This document shows, piece after piece, positions 15,919 through 24,298 of a stretch of 64,000 nt of DNA. Under the pieces are notes generated by a model. It was not told where the DNA came from. It ran no database searches and saw nothing but the letters and a program-made list of their open reading frames with translations. Position 1 is the first letter of the stretch; each line of letters begins with the position of its first letter. The translations under genes and the position numbers were made by a program. The DNA is taken from the NCBI GenBank assembly GCA_905213265.1, contig CAJMHR010000001.1:25555-89554 (forward strand), in the 5' to 3' direction. This DNA comes from an uncultured Collinsella sp. (GTDB taxonomy: Bacteria > Actinomycetota > Coriobacteriia > Coriobacteriales > Coriobacteriaceae).

Positions 15919-17253
15919 TTACTCCTTCTTGAGACCGCGCCTCTCGACTATCTCGTCCACTATCTCCCCGGCGCGCCGCCCGAGCGCGCGGCGCCTCCCC
16001 TCTGTCGGGGCGGGCCTGTCCGCGGGCCCGGCGAAGCCCTCGGCGGCCGAGGCCTCGGAGAACACGCGCTGCTGGGACCACTGCCCCTCGGTCACCATGA
16101 GGCTCGCGCACGTCAGGCGCAGCATCGACTCCCTCGAGGGGAAGGACTGCACGACCCTGTAGCGGCGCTTGATCTCGCGGTTGGCGCGCTCCTGGACGTT
16201 GTTGGTGCGGAGCTTGGCCCAGTGCGCCCTGGGGAAGGCCGTGAACGCCAGCGCGGAGTCCTCGGCCCGCTCGAAGACCTCGCCGGCCCTGGCGGACACC
16301 GACGCCACCCAGGGCGCCGCCTCGGCCCACACGCAGCGCGCGAGGTCGGGGTCGTCCTGGTAGACCGCGGCGCGCACGAGGTCCCTGACGGCCGCCTTGG
16401 AGTCCTCGGGCCTGCCCGAGCAGGCGCTCTGGAGGTTGCGCTGCAGGTGCGTCACGCAGCGCTGCCAGGCGCAGCCCTGGAACAGGCGCGAGACGGCGGC
16501 CACGAGCCCGGCGTGGCTGTCGGAGACCACGGGGCGGACGCCGGCCAGCCCGCGCTCGCGCAGCCCGCCGAGGAACGCCGCCCAAGAGTCCTCGCTCTCG
16601 GTGTCGACCACGTCGCAGCCCAGGAAGTGCTTGCGCCCGTCGGCGCCCAGCCCGATCGCGGTCACGACGCCCTGCGAGACGACCGACGAGCCGACCCTGC
16701 AGCTCATGTAGGTGGCGTCGAGCCACAGGTAGCAGCACGGCGTGCCCGACAGGTCGCGGCGGCGGAACTCCGCCACCTCGGCGTCGAGGTCGGAGCAGAG
16801 GCTCGAGACCTCCGAGCTCGACAGCGAGGATATGCCCAGCCTGGACGCCACGCGCTCGACCTTGCGGGTGGACACGCCGCACACGTACATCTCCTGCACG
16901 AGGGCGGCCACCGAGGTGTCGACGCGCGACCATCGCGCGAGCATGCCCTCGGGGTAGTAGGTGCCGTGCCTGAGCTTGGGTATCTCGAGCTCCACGTCGC
17001 CCACGGCGGTCTTGAGCGACCTGGGGCGGTAGCCGTTGCGGCTGTTCTCCCTGCCGTCGCTGCGCTCGTTGCGGCCCGCGCCGCACATCTGCTGGGCCTC
17101 GGAGTCCATCAGCGCGTTCATCACGCCGCCCAGCACCCTGCACGCGAACTCGCGCGCGTCGCCGCACTCCTGCCAAAGCCTCGCCGCCTCGAGGGCCTCG
17201 TCGCGGCCGAGGCGCAGTACACTCTCTTCTTGGGGCATCGCCTTTCCTTCCAT
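15919..17253 (-). CDS. IS256 family (mutator-type) transposase
   Basis: The 444-residue protein is a DDE transposase of the IS256/Mutator family, which moves by a copy-out mechanism through a circular intermediate. Catalytic residues can be placed: first Asp in YLWLDATYMSCR, second Asp in VVSDSHAGLV, and Glu in NNVQERANREIKRRYRVVQSF. The Zn-like C-x2-H pair is visible in CAWQRCVTHLQRN. The N-terminus has the helix-turn-helix-like EALEAARLWQECGDAREFACRVLGGVMNALM. Two starts are possible: ATG 17253 preceded by GAAGGTGACGA, and ATG 17238 preceded by GGAAGGAAAGGCG. No frameshift or stop interrupts it. Base composition is even more GC-rich than its surroundings. Confidence 0.95.
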   Translation of the reverse strand: MEGKAMPQEESVLRLGRDEALEAARLWQECGDAREFACRVLGGVMNALMDSEAQQMCGAGRNERSDGRENSRNGYRPRSLKTAVGDVELEIPKLRHGTYYPEGMLARWSRVDTSVAALVQEMYVCGVSTRKVERVASRLGISSLSSSEVSSLCSDLDAEVAEFRRRDLSGTPCCYLWLDATYMSCRVGSSVVSQGVVTAIGLGADGRKHFLGCDVVDTESEDSWAAFLGGLRERGLAGVRPVVSDSHAGLVAAVSRLFQGCAWQRCVTHLQRNLQSACSGRPEDSKAAVRDLVRAAVYQDDPDLARCVWAEAAPWVASVSARAGEVFERAEDSALAFTAFPRAHWAKLRTNNVQERANREIKRRYRVVQSFPSRESMLRLTCASLMVTEGQWSQQRVFSEASAAEGFAGPADRPAPTEGRRRALGRRAGEIVDEIVERRGLKKE

Positions 17254-17336
17254 TCGTCACCTTCATTACTCCAACGACGAATTCTAGGCGGTGTCCCCTC
17301 CCTTTCAAGAAAAGGCGGAGGCGGGGCATGCCCCGC

Positions 17337-17365
17337 CTCTTACACCACATCTCTGCGCGCTACCC
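17337..17365. repeat. Right terminal inverted repeat of the IS256-type element
   Basis: The end reads CTCTTACACCACATCTCTGC and continues into GCGCTACCC. It pairs with the left end at 15858-15886. The C run right of it makes the exact boundary ambiguous by a few bases. Confidence 0.8.
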
Positions 17366-17367
17366 CC

Positions 17368-17605
17368 CCCCGTGGTCAAAAAATGCCAAATATGAGTACT
17401 GTCACAAATTTAGTGGCAGCAAATTGCACTGTTCCGGGCGCCGGGAATCCTCACCTGTCCAAAAACTGAGTCTAGTAATTCCCCATACGTCCAATAAAAT
17501 TGGCTCTTTAACGATATTACTTATCGCTAAAGAGCCAAAATGATCTCAAACATATGTGACTAACTTGGCAACAGTACTCATATTTGGCATTTTTTGACCA
17601 CGGGG
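17368..17605. repeat. 238-bp palindromic, MITE-like element with 35-bp perfect terminal inverted repeats
   Basis: The 35 bases at 17368-17402 (beginning CCCCGTGGTCAAAAAATGCC) are the exact reverse complement of 17571-17605. Inside is another perfect hairpin, TTGGCTCTTTA near 17499 with TAAAGAGCCAA ending at 17538. The element is AT-richer than its surroundings and has no ORF. It fills most of the 386-base stretch between the transposase and folD, which has no other gene. Structure and size fit a miniature inverted-repeat transposable element or a non-autonomous intergenic repeat. An IS256 copy has inserted at its left end. Confidence 0.7.
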
Positions 17606-17639
17606 TATCTAACCAACCCCCTAAACAGCCTCCAAACGC

Positions 17640-18494
17640 CTATTTTACCGCGCGCTCAGCCGCCTCGATCACGTGCTTGGCGAGAATTGCTGTCGTCACG
17701 GCGCCCACGCCACCCGGCACGGGGGTGATTGCGCCAACAACCGGCTCCGCGGCATCAAAATCGACGTCGCCGACCAGCTTGCCAGCGGCTTCGTCCCAAT
17801 TAATGCCAACATCGATAATCGCCTGGTCCTCGCGGACCGCATCTGCGCCAATCGTGCGCGCGCGTCCAACGGCGGCAACCACAATGTCGGCAGCACAGCA
17901 CTCGGCGGCAAGATCGCGCGTATGCGTATGGCACGTCGTCACGGTTGCGTTGCGCGCCGTAAGCATGGCGGCAACGGGGCGGCCAATTACCAGTGAGCGT
18001 CCGACCACAGCAACCTTGGCCCCATCCAGCTCAACGCCGTAATGATCCAGCAAAGCAAGCACGGCTTCAGCTGTGCAGGGGGCAAAACCCTCGCCGCGCC
18101 CCGAAAGCGTGGTGAGCAGCGAAGCCGGCGTCATGGAGTCAACGTCCTTGGAGGGATCGAGCGCTGCGGCGACGGCGTTCTCGTCAAGGCCGGCGGGCAG
18201 CGGGCGAAACATCAGACAGCCATGAACAGCCGAATCGGTATTGATGTCCTCGACGGCCGTCAACAGCTCGTCCTGCGAAACATCGGCAGGAAGCAAAACG
18301 CGGCGAGCCTCAATGCCAACCTTCTCGCAGCGCTTGAGGGCACCGCGCTCGTAGGACAGGTCGTCCTCGCGCTCGCCCACACGAACGATGGCCAGCGTCG
18401 GTACAACACCGCGCTCGCGCAGGGCTGCACAGCGAGCAGCAAGTTCCTCGGTCAAAGCGCGAGCAACGGGAGCACCCTTCAGCAGTTCAGCCAT
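17640..18494 (-). CDS. folD: Bifunctional methylene-THF dehydrogenase / methenyl-THF cyclohydrolase
   Basis: FolD interconverts 5,10-methylene-, 5,10-methenyl- and 10-formyl-tetrahydrofolate with NAD(P). The product has 284 residues, the normal size. Family motifs are LAIVRVGEREDDLSYERG (with D-x-x-S-Y replacing the common D-P-A-S-x-x-Y), then CLMFRPLPAGLDE, DSMTPASL (usually D-V-D-G-F), and the Rossmann part VVGRSLVIGRPVAAMLTARNATVTTCHTHT. The substrate lysine is near KRCEKVGIEA. The motif variants suggest a divergent member. ATG 18494 is preceded by AGAGGATAGCC. It starts 2 bases after the fchA stop, so translation is coupled. With fchA and fhs it links formate to methylene-THF. Confidence 0.9.
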   Translation of the reverse strand: MAELLKGAPVARALTEELAARCAALRERGVVPTLAIVRVGEREDDLSYERGALKRCEKVGIEARRVLLPADVSQDELLTAVEDINTDSAVHGCLMFRPLPAGLDENAVAAALDPSKDVDSMTPASLLTTLSGRGEGFAPCTAEAVLALLDHYGVELDGAKVAVVGRSLVIGRPVAAMLTARNATVTTCHTHTRDLAAECCAADIVVAAVGRARTIGADAVREDQAIIDVGINWDEAAGKLVGDVDFDAAEPVVGAITPVPGGVGAVTTAILAKHVIEAAERAVK

Positions 18495-18496
18495 GG

Positions 18497-19129
18497 CTAT
18501 CCTCTCTTCCTTGCAGCGTCGGAGGCGCGGCGCGCCAGCGCATCGGCGCGCGGCAACCATGTGTCGAGCAACTCATCACACGCCGTCTCGAGCTCCTCAG
18601 CACGAACGCGATCTTTCATAGACGTGGTGTTCGCAAAGAGCGTCAAGCTCGCGCCCTGCATAGCGGCACGGCAGAACACGGCGCCGCACGCCACATCGGA
18701 CAGCAGCTGACGCGAACCCTTGTCGGCCATGTCCTCGAGCAGCGCCAGCGCACGCCCGCAGGCATCCATAATGCGATACGGCGGCATAGCGGCCACATGC
18801 AGCGCATCCTGAATCGCGGTCGCTCGAGCCGGATCGTCACGCGGAATACCGTACGCCGCGGACACCCGCCTGTAGGCACGAACGTCCTCGGAAACCAACT
18901 CGACAAGCTCCTGAGCCAGCTCATCAGCCTGGGCAAACGCGCGCGTCAGGTCATCCGCACGATCAGCAAGCGCGGGATTAGTCGCACCGTAGCGGGCAAC
19001 CATTCCGCACAGCGAGGCGCCCAGCGCGCCCACAAAGGCGCTCGCGCTGCCACCGCCGGGAACCGGCTCGCGCGCGGCAAGCGCCTCGGCAAACCCGCGG
19101 CAGGTCTTGTCCATCATCTCTTGGCTCAT
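18497..19129 (-). CDS. fchA: Methenyltetrahydrofolate cyclohydrolase, cyclodeaminase family
   Basis: This 210-residue protein belongs to the formiminotransferase-cyclodeaminase family, whose stand-alone members hydrolyse 5,10-methenyl-THF to 10-formyl-THF or deaminate formimino-THF. The signature PVPGGGSASAFVGALGASLCGMVARY at about residues 20-45 is conserved, and the rest is helical as expected. I chose ATG 19129, seven bases after AAGGTG; ATG 19135 overlaps the SD. It is the first gene of a two-gene operon with folD. Since FolD has divergent motifs, FchA may carry the cyclohydrolase step. No histidine-degradation genes are nearby, so the cyclodeaminase role is less likely. Confidence 0.88.
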   Translation of the reverse strand: MSQEMMDKTCRGFAEALAAREPVPGGGSASAFVGALGASLCGMVARYGATNPALADRADDLTRAFAQADELAQELVELVSEDVRAYRRVSAAYGIPRDDPARATAIQDALHVAAMPPYRIMDACGRALALLEDMADKGSRQLLSDVACGAVFCRAAMQGASLTLFANTTSMKDRVRAEELETACDELLDTWLPRADALARRASDAARKRG

Positions 19130-19231
19130 ACGCATGCACCTTCAAGTCATATACATCGGTCGGGTGGAAACCGCCGACCGACCGCATCGATCACATAATG
19201 GTGCTAAGTCTAGCCCATAAGTACATAAGCG

Positions 19232-19381
19232 TCAGCGCACCTGGCCATCGCGGATTTCTATGACGAACGATAGGCGTCGGCACCGCAAACATGGGACACA
19301 TGGCCCACCTTTCGAGACTTCCGGGCAGCGGCAACTGGGGCATACATATAGGTAAGGAGCCCTATGTTGGGGCAAGCTCAT
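19232..19381 (-). CDS. Possible 49-aa zinc-ribbon micropeptide (tentative)
   Basis: In the 376-base gap between fchA and the lipoprotein pair, the minus strand holds an ATG-to-stop frame of 49 codons. Residues 14-31 read CPSCRCPE, then CVPCLRC, giving six cysteines in CxxC-type pairs like a small zinc ribbon. There is no recognisable SD before the ATG, and the paralogous region before the second lipoprotein does not keep the frame, so this may be chance. A plus-strand 15-codon frame (ATG 19364) with AAGGAG in front also exists. Nothing else is seen in the gap, apart from a 19-base motif (19291-19309) repeated before the second lipoprotein. Confidence 0.2.
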   Translation of the reverse strand: MSLPQHRAPYLYVCPSCRCPEVSKGGPCVPCLRCRRLSFVIEIRDGQVR

Positions 19382-19505
19382 CACGGCACCGGACGACGAA
19401 TGGAAGAATAACCGCACAGTAAACAAAGACATCATGCGCATGCGTAACCGCCGCCCCAGCGATCCGCGGCACACGATGTCCCTGGCAGACAAGGAGGACG
19501 CCACC

Positions 19506-20105
19506 ATGAAGAAAAAGACCCTATCGATCCTTTCCCTTTGCATCGCCCTCTTTGCCGCGTTTGCCCTTGTCGGCTGCGGCGAGAGCGCATCGGGCGGCGG
19601 CAGCGCCCCCAAGAGCGAGAGCAAGGAAAAGGCCCCCGTCGCCAAGAAGACCGACTACATCTGGTTTAAGGTCGAGATGCCCGAGGGCGTCGGCGTAAGC
19701 GACTCTGCCGGCAAGAATGCCGACAGGGTCCAGCTCACCTTCCCCGAAGACGAGAACGCCTCGGCCGATCGCTTTATCCCCGTTTGGAAAAAAGCGCTGA
19801 CGGCCGAGGAATCCCACGCCGACCAGGCGGAAAAGAAGGGGGATACGTTCCAGTGGAAGGATGGCGGGTCCGTCGAGTATAACGGCAGGACGTGACTCGT
19901 CGGAACATACGAGGACAACAGCGGCATCTCAACCATGCTTTTTACCGATGTTGAGCCGGGAAGCGTCTACGTCCTCATCTCGAACTTCGACCAGCACAAG
20001 AAAGAAGCCGAGGCACTCCTCAACTCCATCGAGTTCCCCGATGACATGGAAGAGGCAGTTTCCGAGGCACGCGAAGTTGAGATTTCGAGCATCGAGATCA
20101 AGTAA
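19506..20105 (+). pseudogene. Lipoprotein paralogue interrupted by an in-frame UGA
   Basis: The ATG at 19506 follows AAGGAGGACGCCACC. The first 129 residues begin with a lipoprotein signal, MKKKTLSILSLCIALFAAFA then LVGCGES, with the lipobox Cys24. Codon 130 (19893-19895) is TGA. Beyond it the same frame continues without interruption to TAA at 20103-20105 and codes the rest of a homologue of the next gene (for example MLFTDVEPGSVYVLISNFDQ). In the downstream paralogue the aligned residue is Trp, so a single TGG to TGA change explains the break. The intact protein would be 199 residues, an exported lipoprotein with a beta-rich domain of unknown role. Sequencing error is possible. Stop readthrough cannot be excluded but nothing supports it. 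Confidence 0.8.
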
Positions 20106-20164
20106 CGGGACCCCGCACACACCCACGTACACGCGCCCCTTTAAAACAACGGACACCTCACCCC

Positions 20165-20199
20165 GGGGAGAGCCGACAGCACCGGCCCTCCCCTCTTTT
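20165..20199 (+). terminator. Intrinsic terminator after the first lipoprotein copy
   Basis: GGGGAGAGCCG pairs with CGGCCCTCCCC (one mismatch) and is followed by TCTTTTG. It lies 59 bases after the TAA. Confidence 0.7.
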
Positions 20200-20245
20200 G
20201 GACCCGTGCATATTGCCACTTAACGGCGCAAATCCGGCCCTCAGA

Positions 20246-20264
20246 ATGGGACACATGGCCCACC
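20246..20264 (+). repeat. Second copy of the 19-base motif upstream of the lipoprotein paralogues
   Basis: ATGGGACACATGGCCCACC occurs here and at 19291-19309, 73 and 197 bases before the two lipoprotein starts. The surrounding leader is otherwise poorly conserved, so the motif may be a shared control site. Confidence 0.4.
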
Positions 20265-20336
20265 CGAGCGAGCCGTCCACGCGTACAGTAAAGGCAGGTA
20301 ATCCATGGGCGGTTACAGATCGAGGAGGACACGACC

Positions 20337-20924
20337 ATGAAAAAGAAGGCCTTTGCGATTCTCACCCTCTGCATAAGCCTCTTTGCCGCATTTGCCCTGG
20401 TGGGCTGCGGTGGCAGCGGCGGCGCTACCGGAAGTGGCGGTGGAGCAGAAAAGCCAGCCGTGGATATGAGGGCCGACTTCATTTGGTTTAAGGTCGAGGT
20501 CCCCGAGGGCGTCGAGATCACCGACGTCGCAGGCGACACCGCCGACAGGGCCCAGTTTAAGTTCACCGAGAGCGAGCACGCCAGCGATCGCTTCATCCCC
20601 GTCTTCGACTCTGACAAGAACGCCGATGAACTGTTCGACTACGAGGCCAAATGGAAGGCCAACTCTGGATGGACCGAGAGCGATCCCGTTAAGTACAACG
20701 GCAAGACCTGGCGCAGTGCCTACTTCACGCACTCGGGCGGCGTAACGACCGAATACTTCACCGACGTTGACGGCGGCAGTGTGTATGTGCGTATCGACAA
20801 CGTCGAGGAGCACAAGGACGCCGTCGAGACCATGATGAAGTCCCTGGAATTTGCCGATGACATCGCCGAGGCCAAGACCGAGGCCATGGACGTCAAGCTC
20901 GACGATATCGAGATCAAGCGCTAA
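20337..20924 (+). CDS. Lipoprotein of unknown function (intact paralogue)
   Basis: The product has 195 residues. It starts with a lipoprotein signal peptide, MKKKAFAILTLCISLFAAFA then LVGCGGSGG, lipobox Cys24, so it is diacylated and held on the outside of the membrane. A Gly/Ser spacer follows, then a beta-rich domain from about residue 42 (ADFIWFKVEVPEGVEI, DRFIPVF, VKYNGKTWRSAYFTHSGG, GGSVYVRIDNVEEHKD) and an acidic helical end. I recognise no named family. It is the intact partner of the UGA-interrupted copy, roughly half identical by eye, and the two probably arose by tandem duplication. The SD is GAGGAGGAC, 5 bases before ATG. Terminators follow both copies, so each is its own unit. Confidence 0.85.
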   Translation: MKKKAFAILTLCISLFAAFALVGCGGSGGATGSGGGAEKPAVDMRADFIWFKVEVPEGVEITDVAGDTADRAQFKFTESEHASDRFIPVFDSDKNADELFDYEAKWKANSGWTESDPVKYNGKTWRSAYFTHSGGVTTEYFTDVDGGSVYVRIDNVEEHKDAVETMMKSLEFADDIAEAKTEAMDVKLDDIEIKR

Positions 20925-20995
20925 GCGACTGGCGAGTGCAGCGGGAAACACGGGCGCAGTGCAAACAAGCGACGGTACCCCAGCGCTTCGTACCC

Positions 20996-21028
20996 AGGGA
21001 GGGCCGGTAAACCGACCCTCCCTTTCTT
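20996..21028 (+). terminator. Intrinsic terminator after the second lipoprotein
   Basis: AGGGAGGGCCGGT pairs with ACCGACCCTCCCT (one mismatch), followed by TTCTT. It sits 71 bases after the stop codon. Confidence 0.8.
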
Positions 21029-21229
21029 ATGCCGGTAGCCAACGAACGCGAGGATGCCGGACGCCGGAACCGCTCCAAATGTAGCAACAGTACGAAAACG
21101 ACAAGCACCCCAACACGTCCGCCCGCCGATTTATTGCGCCGCGCAGACAATTAAACCAGCATCTTTAAACATCTGAGCAGTATAGTGACCAAAACTATCG
21201 CATAACCGCACTCTACGAATGGAGAAGTT

Positions 21230-23706
21230 ATGACCGAACACCACGCCATCAGCCGCCGAGCATTTACGTTGGGCCTTGGACTCGCGGCGTTGTCGCCACT
21301 TGCAAGCCTGTCCGAAACCGCGGCATTGGGCATTGGCCCACGAGCGGCATTTGCAGACGACGCTGCCACAGCGTCGGTCAGCCTCGACAATTTCGTCATT
21401 CGCCTTCGCCCCGCGGGCTATTTTCGTACCGCGAGCGTCAACGAAGACGGCAACGTCATCGGCAACGTCTGCCATCTGTTTAATGACGGCACGTCCAGCA
21501 AGCTCATCCTTGAGGACGTAACGACCAAGAATGACGATACAAACTGGTATGCCATCCGCACCCTGCTCAATTTCGAAGAGCACAGGAAGACGGGCTACAG
21601 CATTTGGTCGGTCGATGGCGACTCGGACAAAGATGGAAAGGTTATCCACGTATGGAGTGGCGAACATGACGGCAAGCCCAGCCGCTCTTTTGCGTTCGAC
21701 CGCCAGCTAAACGGAACCTACATCATCCGAGACCGCACGGTCGAGAAAGAAACCGAGAAAAAAGACATTAAGTACCTGGCAATAGAATCGAACGGCAAAG
21801 ACCGGGACAACAATAAGATCTGCCATAAGAGTGAGAGCATTCCGTGGGAGCTCGAACTTATCGGTTACGACATGAAAAAGAACGATGCCACGGTTAGCAG
21901 CCTCGACTGGATCACGTATAGCAGCTACGTCGACGGACCATGTTGGATGAAATACGTCGACGACAACAAGTTCCTCGACGAGCTGAGCATCCCGGGTACG
22001 CACGATTCGGGCACCTGCAGCGTGGACAACGACACTGAGCCCAATCCTCGCAAGTAAAATGCCAGCAGGATTACATTCCCACGCAGCTGCTCGAAGGCAT
22101 TCGCTATTTTGATATCCGTCTCGGAAAGGGCGACAACCCTGGCATCTGCCACGGGGATTTCTACCTATTCAAAAAAGACGGGGACTATCTGCATCTCTCC
22201 GATGTCATCGGGTACTTTAAAACGTTTTTGAGCGAAAACCCGAGAGAAGCGCTTATCATGCTCGCATCGCGCGGCAACGACGAGGCTACCGATGACAGTG
22301 TTACGACGGCTTTCGCCAAGGTTATGGGCGATAATCCCGATCTGTTCTACACGTCGAGCCATGTCCCCACGCTGGGCGAGGTTCGCGGAAAGATCGTTCT
22401 GCTGCGTCGATTTAGGCTCGCCGGCAACAGTGTAAGCGGCCACACGTGGGGCCTCGACCTTACCGAATGGGATGACAAGATCAAGGCTCACTCCGACAGC
22501 GCCACTATGTGTCTCGTCCAAGACGCGCGGGGCTTTGAAGCCGCGGGGGAAACAGACGACAAAGAGCCCTATTGCACCAAGGTATACGCCCAGGACAAGT
22601 ACAAACTCTCGGGAACCGACAAGCTCAGCTGGGTCGATAATGCGCTGAAGGAAACGACCGGGCGCACGCGCAACGAGGTAGATGTCGAGGACGATAACGG
22701 GGCCAAGGAGAAAGTCCTGGAGCGTTGCTGGTCTATCAACTACACCAGCTGCACGGGCTTGTCGCACGGAGGCAATCCTTTTACCTCGGCACGAGTAGTC
22801 AACGAGCATCTGTATAAGAGCCCGTACATCAATCCCAGCGGCATCGAGGATACAAAGTCAGATTACCTCAAGCACATTGGCATCATCGCATCCGACTTTG
22901 TTGATGCGGCGCTGGCCCGGAGCATCTATCAGCGCAATTACGATACGGAGCACAAGCAGACGGCTTCGTGCTACCTCCCAGCCCGCATGCACATGACATA
23001 TGGCGACTCGCTGAGCGACGCCTCGCTCCAGGACGGCAAGACCGTTGGCGAGGGTCATTTCCGCCTCGTCGACAGCAGCAACGTACTCAACGTGGCGGCT
23101 TCGGGCCATGCGTTTGCCATCGAATATGTGGATGTCGACGCCTTGGGCAACGAGACCGTTACGGAGCTGCGGGGCTCCGTGCCCATCGATATCGATCCAC
23201 GCGCGCTGACGCCCCATTTTGAGGGACTCGAAGGCCTTAAGGCCGGCGAAGACGTGCGCGCCAAGATTGCGGCATCACTCGAGGGCAAGCTCGAAACCGA
23301 TGCCTGCACGGCCCAGCTCGAGTTTATGCACGGCGCGAACGGCGCTCCGGGCACAGCAATGGCCGAGGGCGAAACATTTGCCGCAGGAACGTACTGGGTG
23401 CGCGTGAACGGTCTCTTGGGCGACGCGGCGCAGAACTACACGCTCGCCAGCGACGGAGCCGCAAGCTTTACCGTAGCGGCCTCGGGCAGTGCAGGCGGCA
23501 CCGGCAGCGGCACGGGTTCCAACGCAGACGATGCCGACAAGAACGGCGGCGGCAACAAGAGCAAGGGCTCGACCGGAAAACTCGCCGACACGGGCGACGG
23601 ATCTGGCGTTGCCGCCGGGCTCGCTGCCGCCGCCGTGGCGACAACGGTCGCCGGCGCGGCAATGCTTGCCAATGACCGCGAAGACAGTGAAGGCGCTAGC
23701 GAATAG
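21230..23706 (+). pseudogene. PI-PLC X-domain surface protein, frameshifted; Tat signal and LADTG sortase tail
   Basis: The first frame starts at ATG 21230 and stops at TAA 22055-22057; the remaining homologous sequence continues in the +2 frame to TAG at 23706. One missing base near 22055 explains it. The N-terminus is a twin-arginine signal (SRRAFTLGLGLAALSPL, cut near ADDAATAS). The phosphatidylinositol-specific phospholipase C X domain supplies GTHDSGT (first catalytic His) before the break and YFDIRLGKGD and CHGDFYLF (second His) after it, plus MLASRGNDEATDD. The C-terminus has a Gly/Ser linker, LADTGD, a hydrophobic helix and an acidic tail, as in sortase-anchored proteins. The intact protein would be about 825 residues and would cleave inositol lipids or act as a related lyase. 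It may be a real pseudogene or an assembly error. Confidence 0.8.
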
Positions 23707-23735
23707 GCAAGCCGGCCTTTTAGACACATCGACTC

Positions 23736-23775
23736 AATCGGGGGCGCAGAACACCGTTCTGTGCCCCCGATTTTT
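23736..23775 (+). terminator. Intrinsic terminator after the PLC-like gene
   Basis: AATCGGGGGCGCAGAAC (23736-23752) pairs with GTTCTGTGCCCCCGATT, followed by a T run. One G-T mismatch lies in a 17-bp stem. Confidence 0.9.
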
Positions 23776-23800
23776 ACCTTGGCCCGAACGCCGCTATCGG

Positions 23801-24070
23801 CTACATCACCATGTTCAGCGCGTTCACAAATTCCTGGGCCTTCGCACGGCTACTCAGGCTAAAGACGCAAGCGGTCAACAGCCTGTTACGTAGGAAAACG
23901 TCGCGGCCCTTGATCCTGTTAACCCCCGTGATGTCCTTAAGGTAGACAATCTCGGTGTGCTTGCCACCAAAAGTGCCCTTCTTGAGCACCTCAATACGGT
24001 TGGGGTAGATCTTGACGTCTTTATACCTACCCGAACCCTTGTCCTGAAACAGCAAGGTGTTGTTGTCCAT
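23801..24070 (-). CDS. Small PH-like domain protein
   Basis: The product has 89 residues. It is mostly beta-strand with a C-terminal helix: KDVKIYPNRIEVLKKG, TEIVYLKDITGVNRIKG, and a final helix AKAQEFVNALNMV. This order of strands and one capping helix, with basic residues in the loops, fits a bacterial PH-like fold, similar to the DUF4429 or short PH-domain proteins. ATG 24070 follows GGGAGTGACGCGT; an upstream in-frame ATG at 24115 lacks an SD. No TM or signal is seen. The gene stands alone between terminators and has no obvious partner. Function unknown. Confidence 0.65.
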   Translation of the reverse strand: MDNNTLLFQDKGSGRYKDVKIYPNRIEVLKKGTFGGKHTEIVYLKDITGVNRIKGRDVFLRNRLLTACVFSLSSRAKAQEFVNALNMVM

Positions 24071-24221
24071 ACGCGTCACTCCCGTGGGGTTCGCTAAAAC
24101 TGTCTCTATGGCCACATTTTAGTCACTTCGGGAATCCTGCACGAAAGCGCTCGGCGACATTGGAATTCGAGTCCGCGCGAAGACCTTTAATGAAGTGCCC
24201 AGCACTTCCCCGCAACACAAA

Positions 24222-24257
24222 AACGGGGCAGCCCGCACTTCTGCGGACTGCCCCGTT
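24222..24257 (-). terminator. Intrinsic terminator of the zinc-ribbon gene
   Basis: On the minus strand ACGGGGCAGTCCGCA pairs with TGCGGGCTGCCCCGT, followed by TTTTG. It lies 40 bases past the stop of the zinc-ribbon gene. Confidence 0.85.
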
Positions 24258-24298
24258 CCTCTAACTATCGCATCGCAGCGCCAACCGGCTGCGCTTCC

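Larger units (their letters stand above)
15859..17366 (-). mobile_element. Complete IS256-family insertion sequence
   Basis: The element is about 1508 bp and holds a single full-length transposase gene between imperfect ~28-bp terminal inverted repeats. It is flanked by an exact 8-bp direct repeat CCCCCGTG at 15851-15858 and 17367-17374, the target duplication size typical of the family. An intact transposase, ends and duplication suggest recent and possibly active transposition. The right copy of the target lies in the terminal repeat of the neighbouring 238-bp palindromic element, so the IS inserted exactly at that element's end. Confidence 0.88.

Noticed and set aside
15740..17469. Long alternative frames over the IS256 transposase
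   Set aside because: Products are Arg, Gly and Ala rich without domains, and the transposase frame holds all catalytic residues.
19893..19895. Selenocysteine or reassigned UGA in the lipoprotein
   Set aside because: No SECIS-like hairpin is visible just downstream, the aligned residue is Trp, and UGA serves as a normal stop in other genes of the window, such as ruvA and ruvC.
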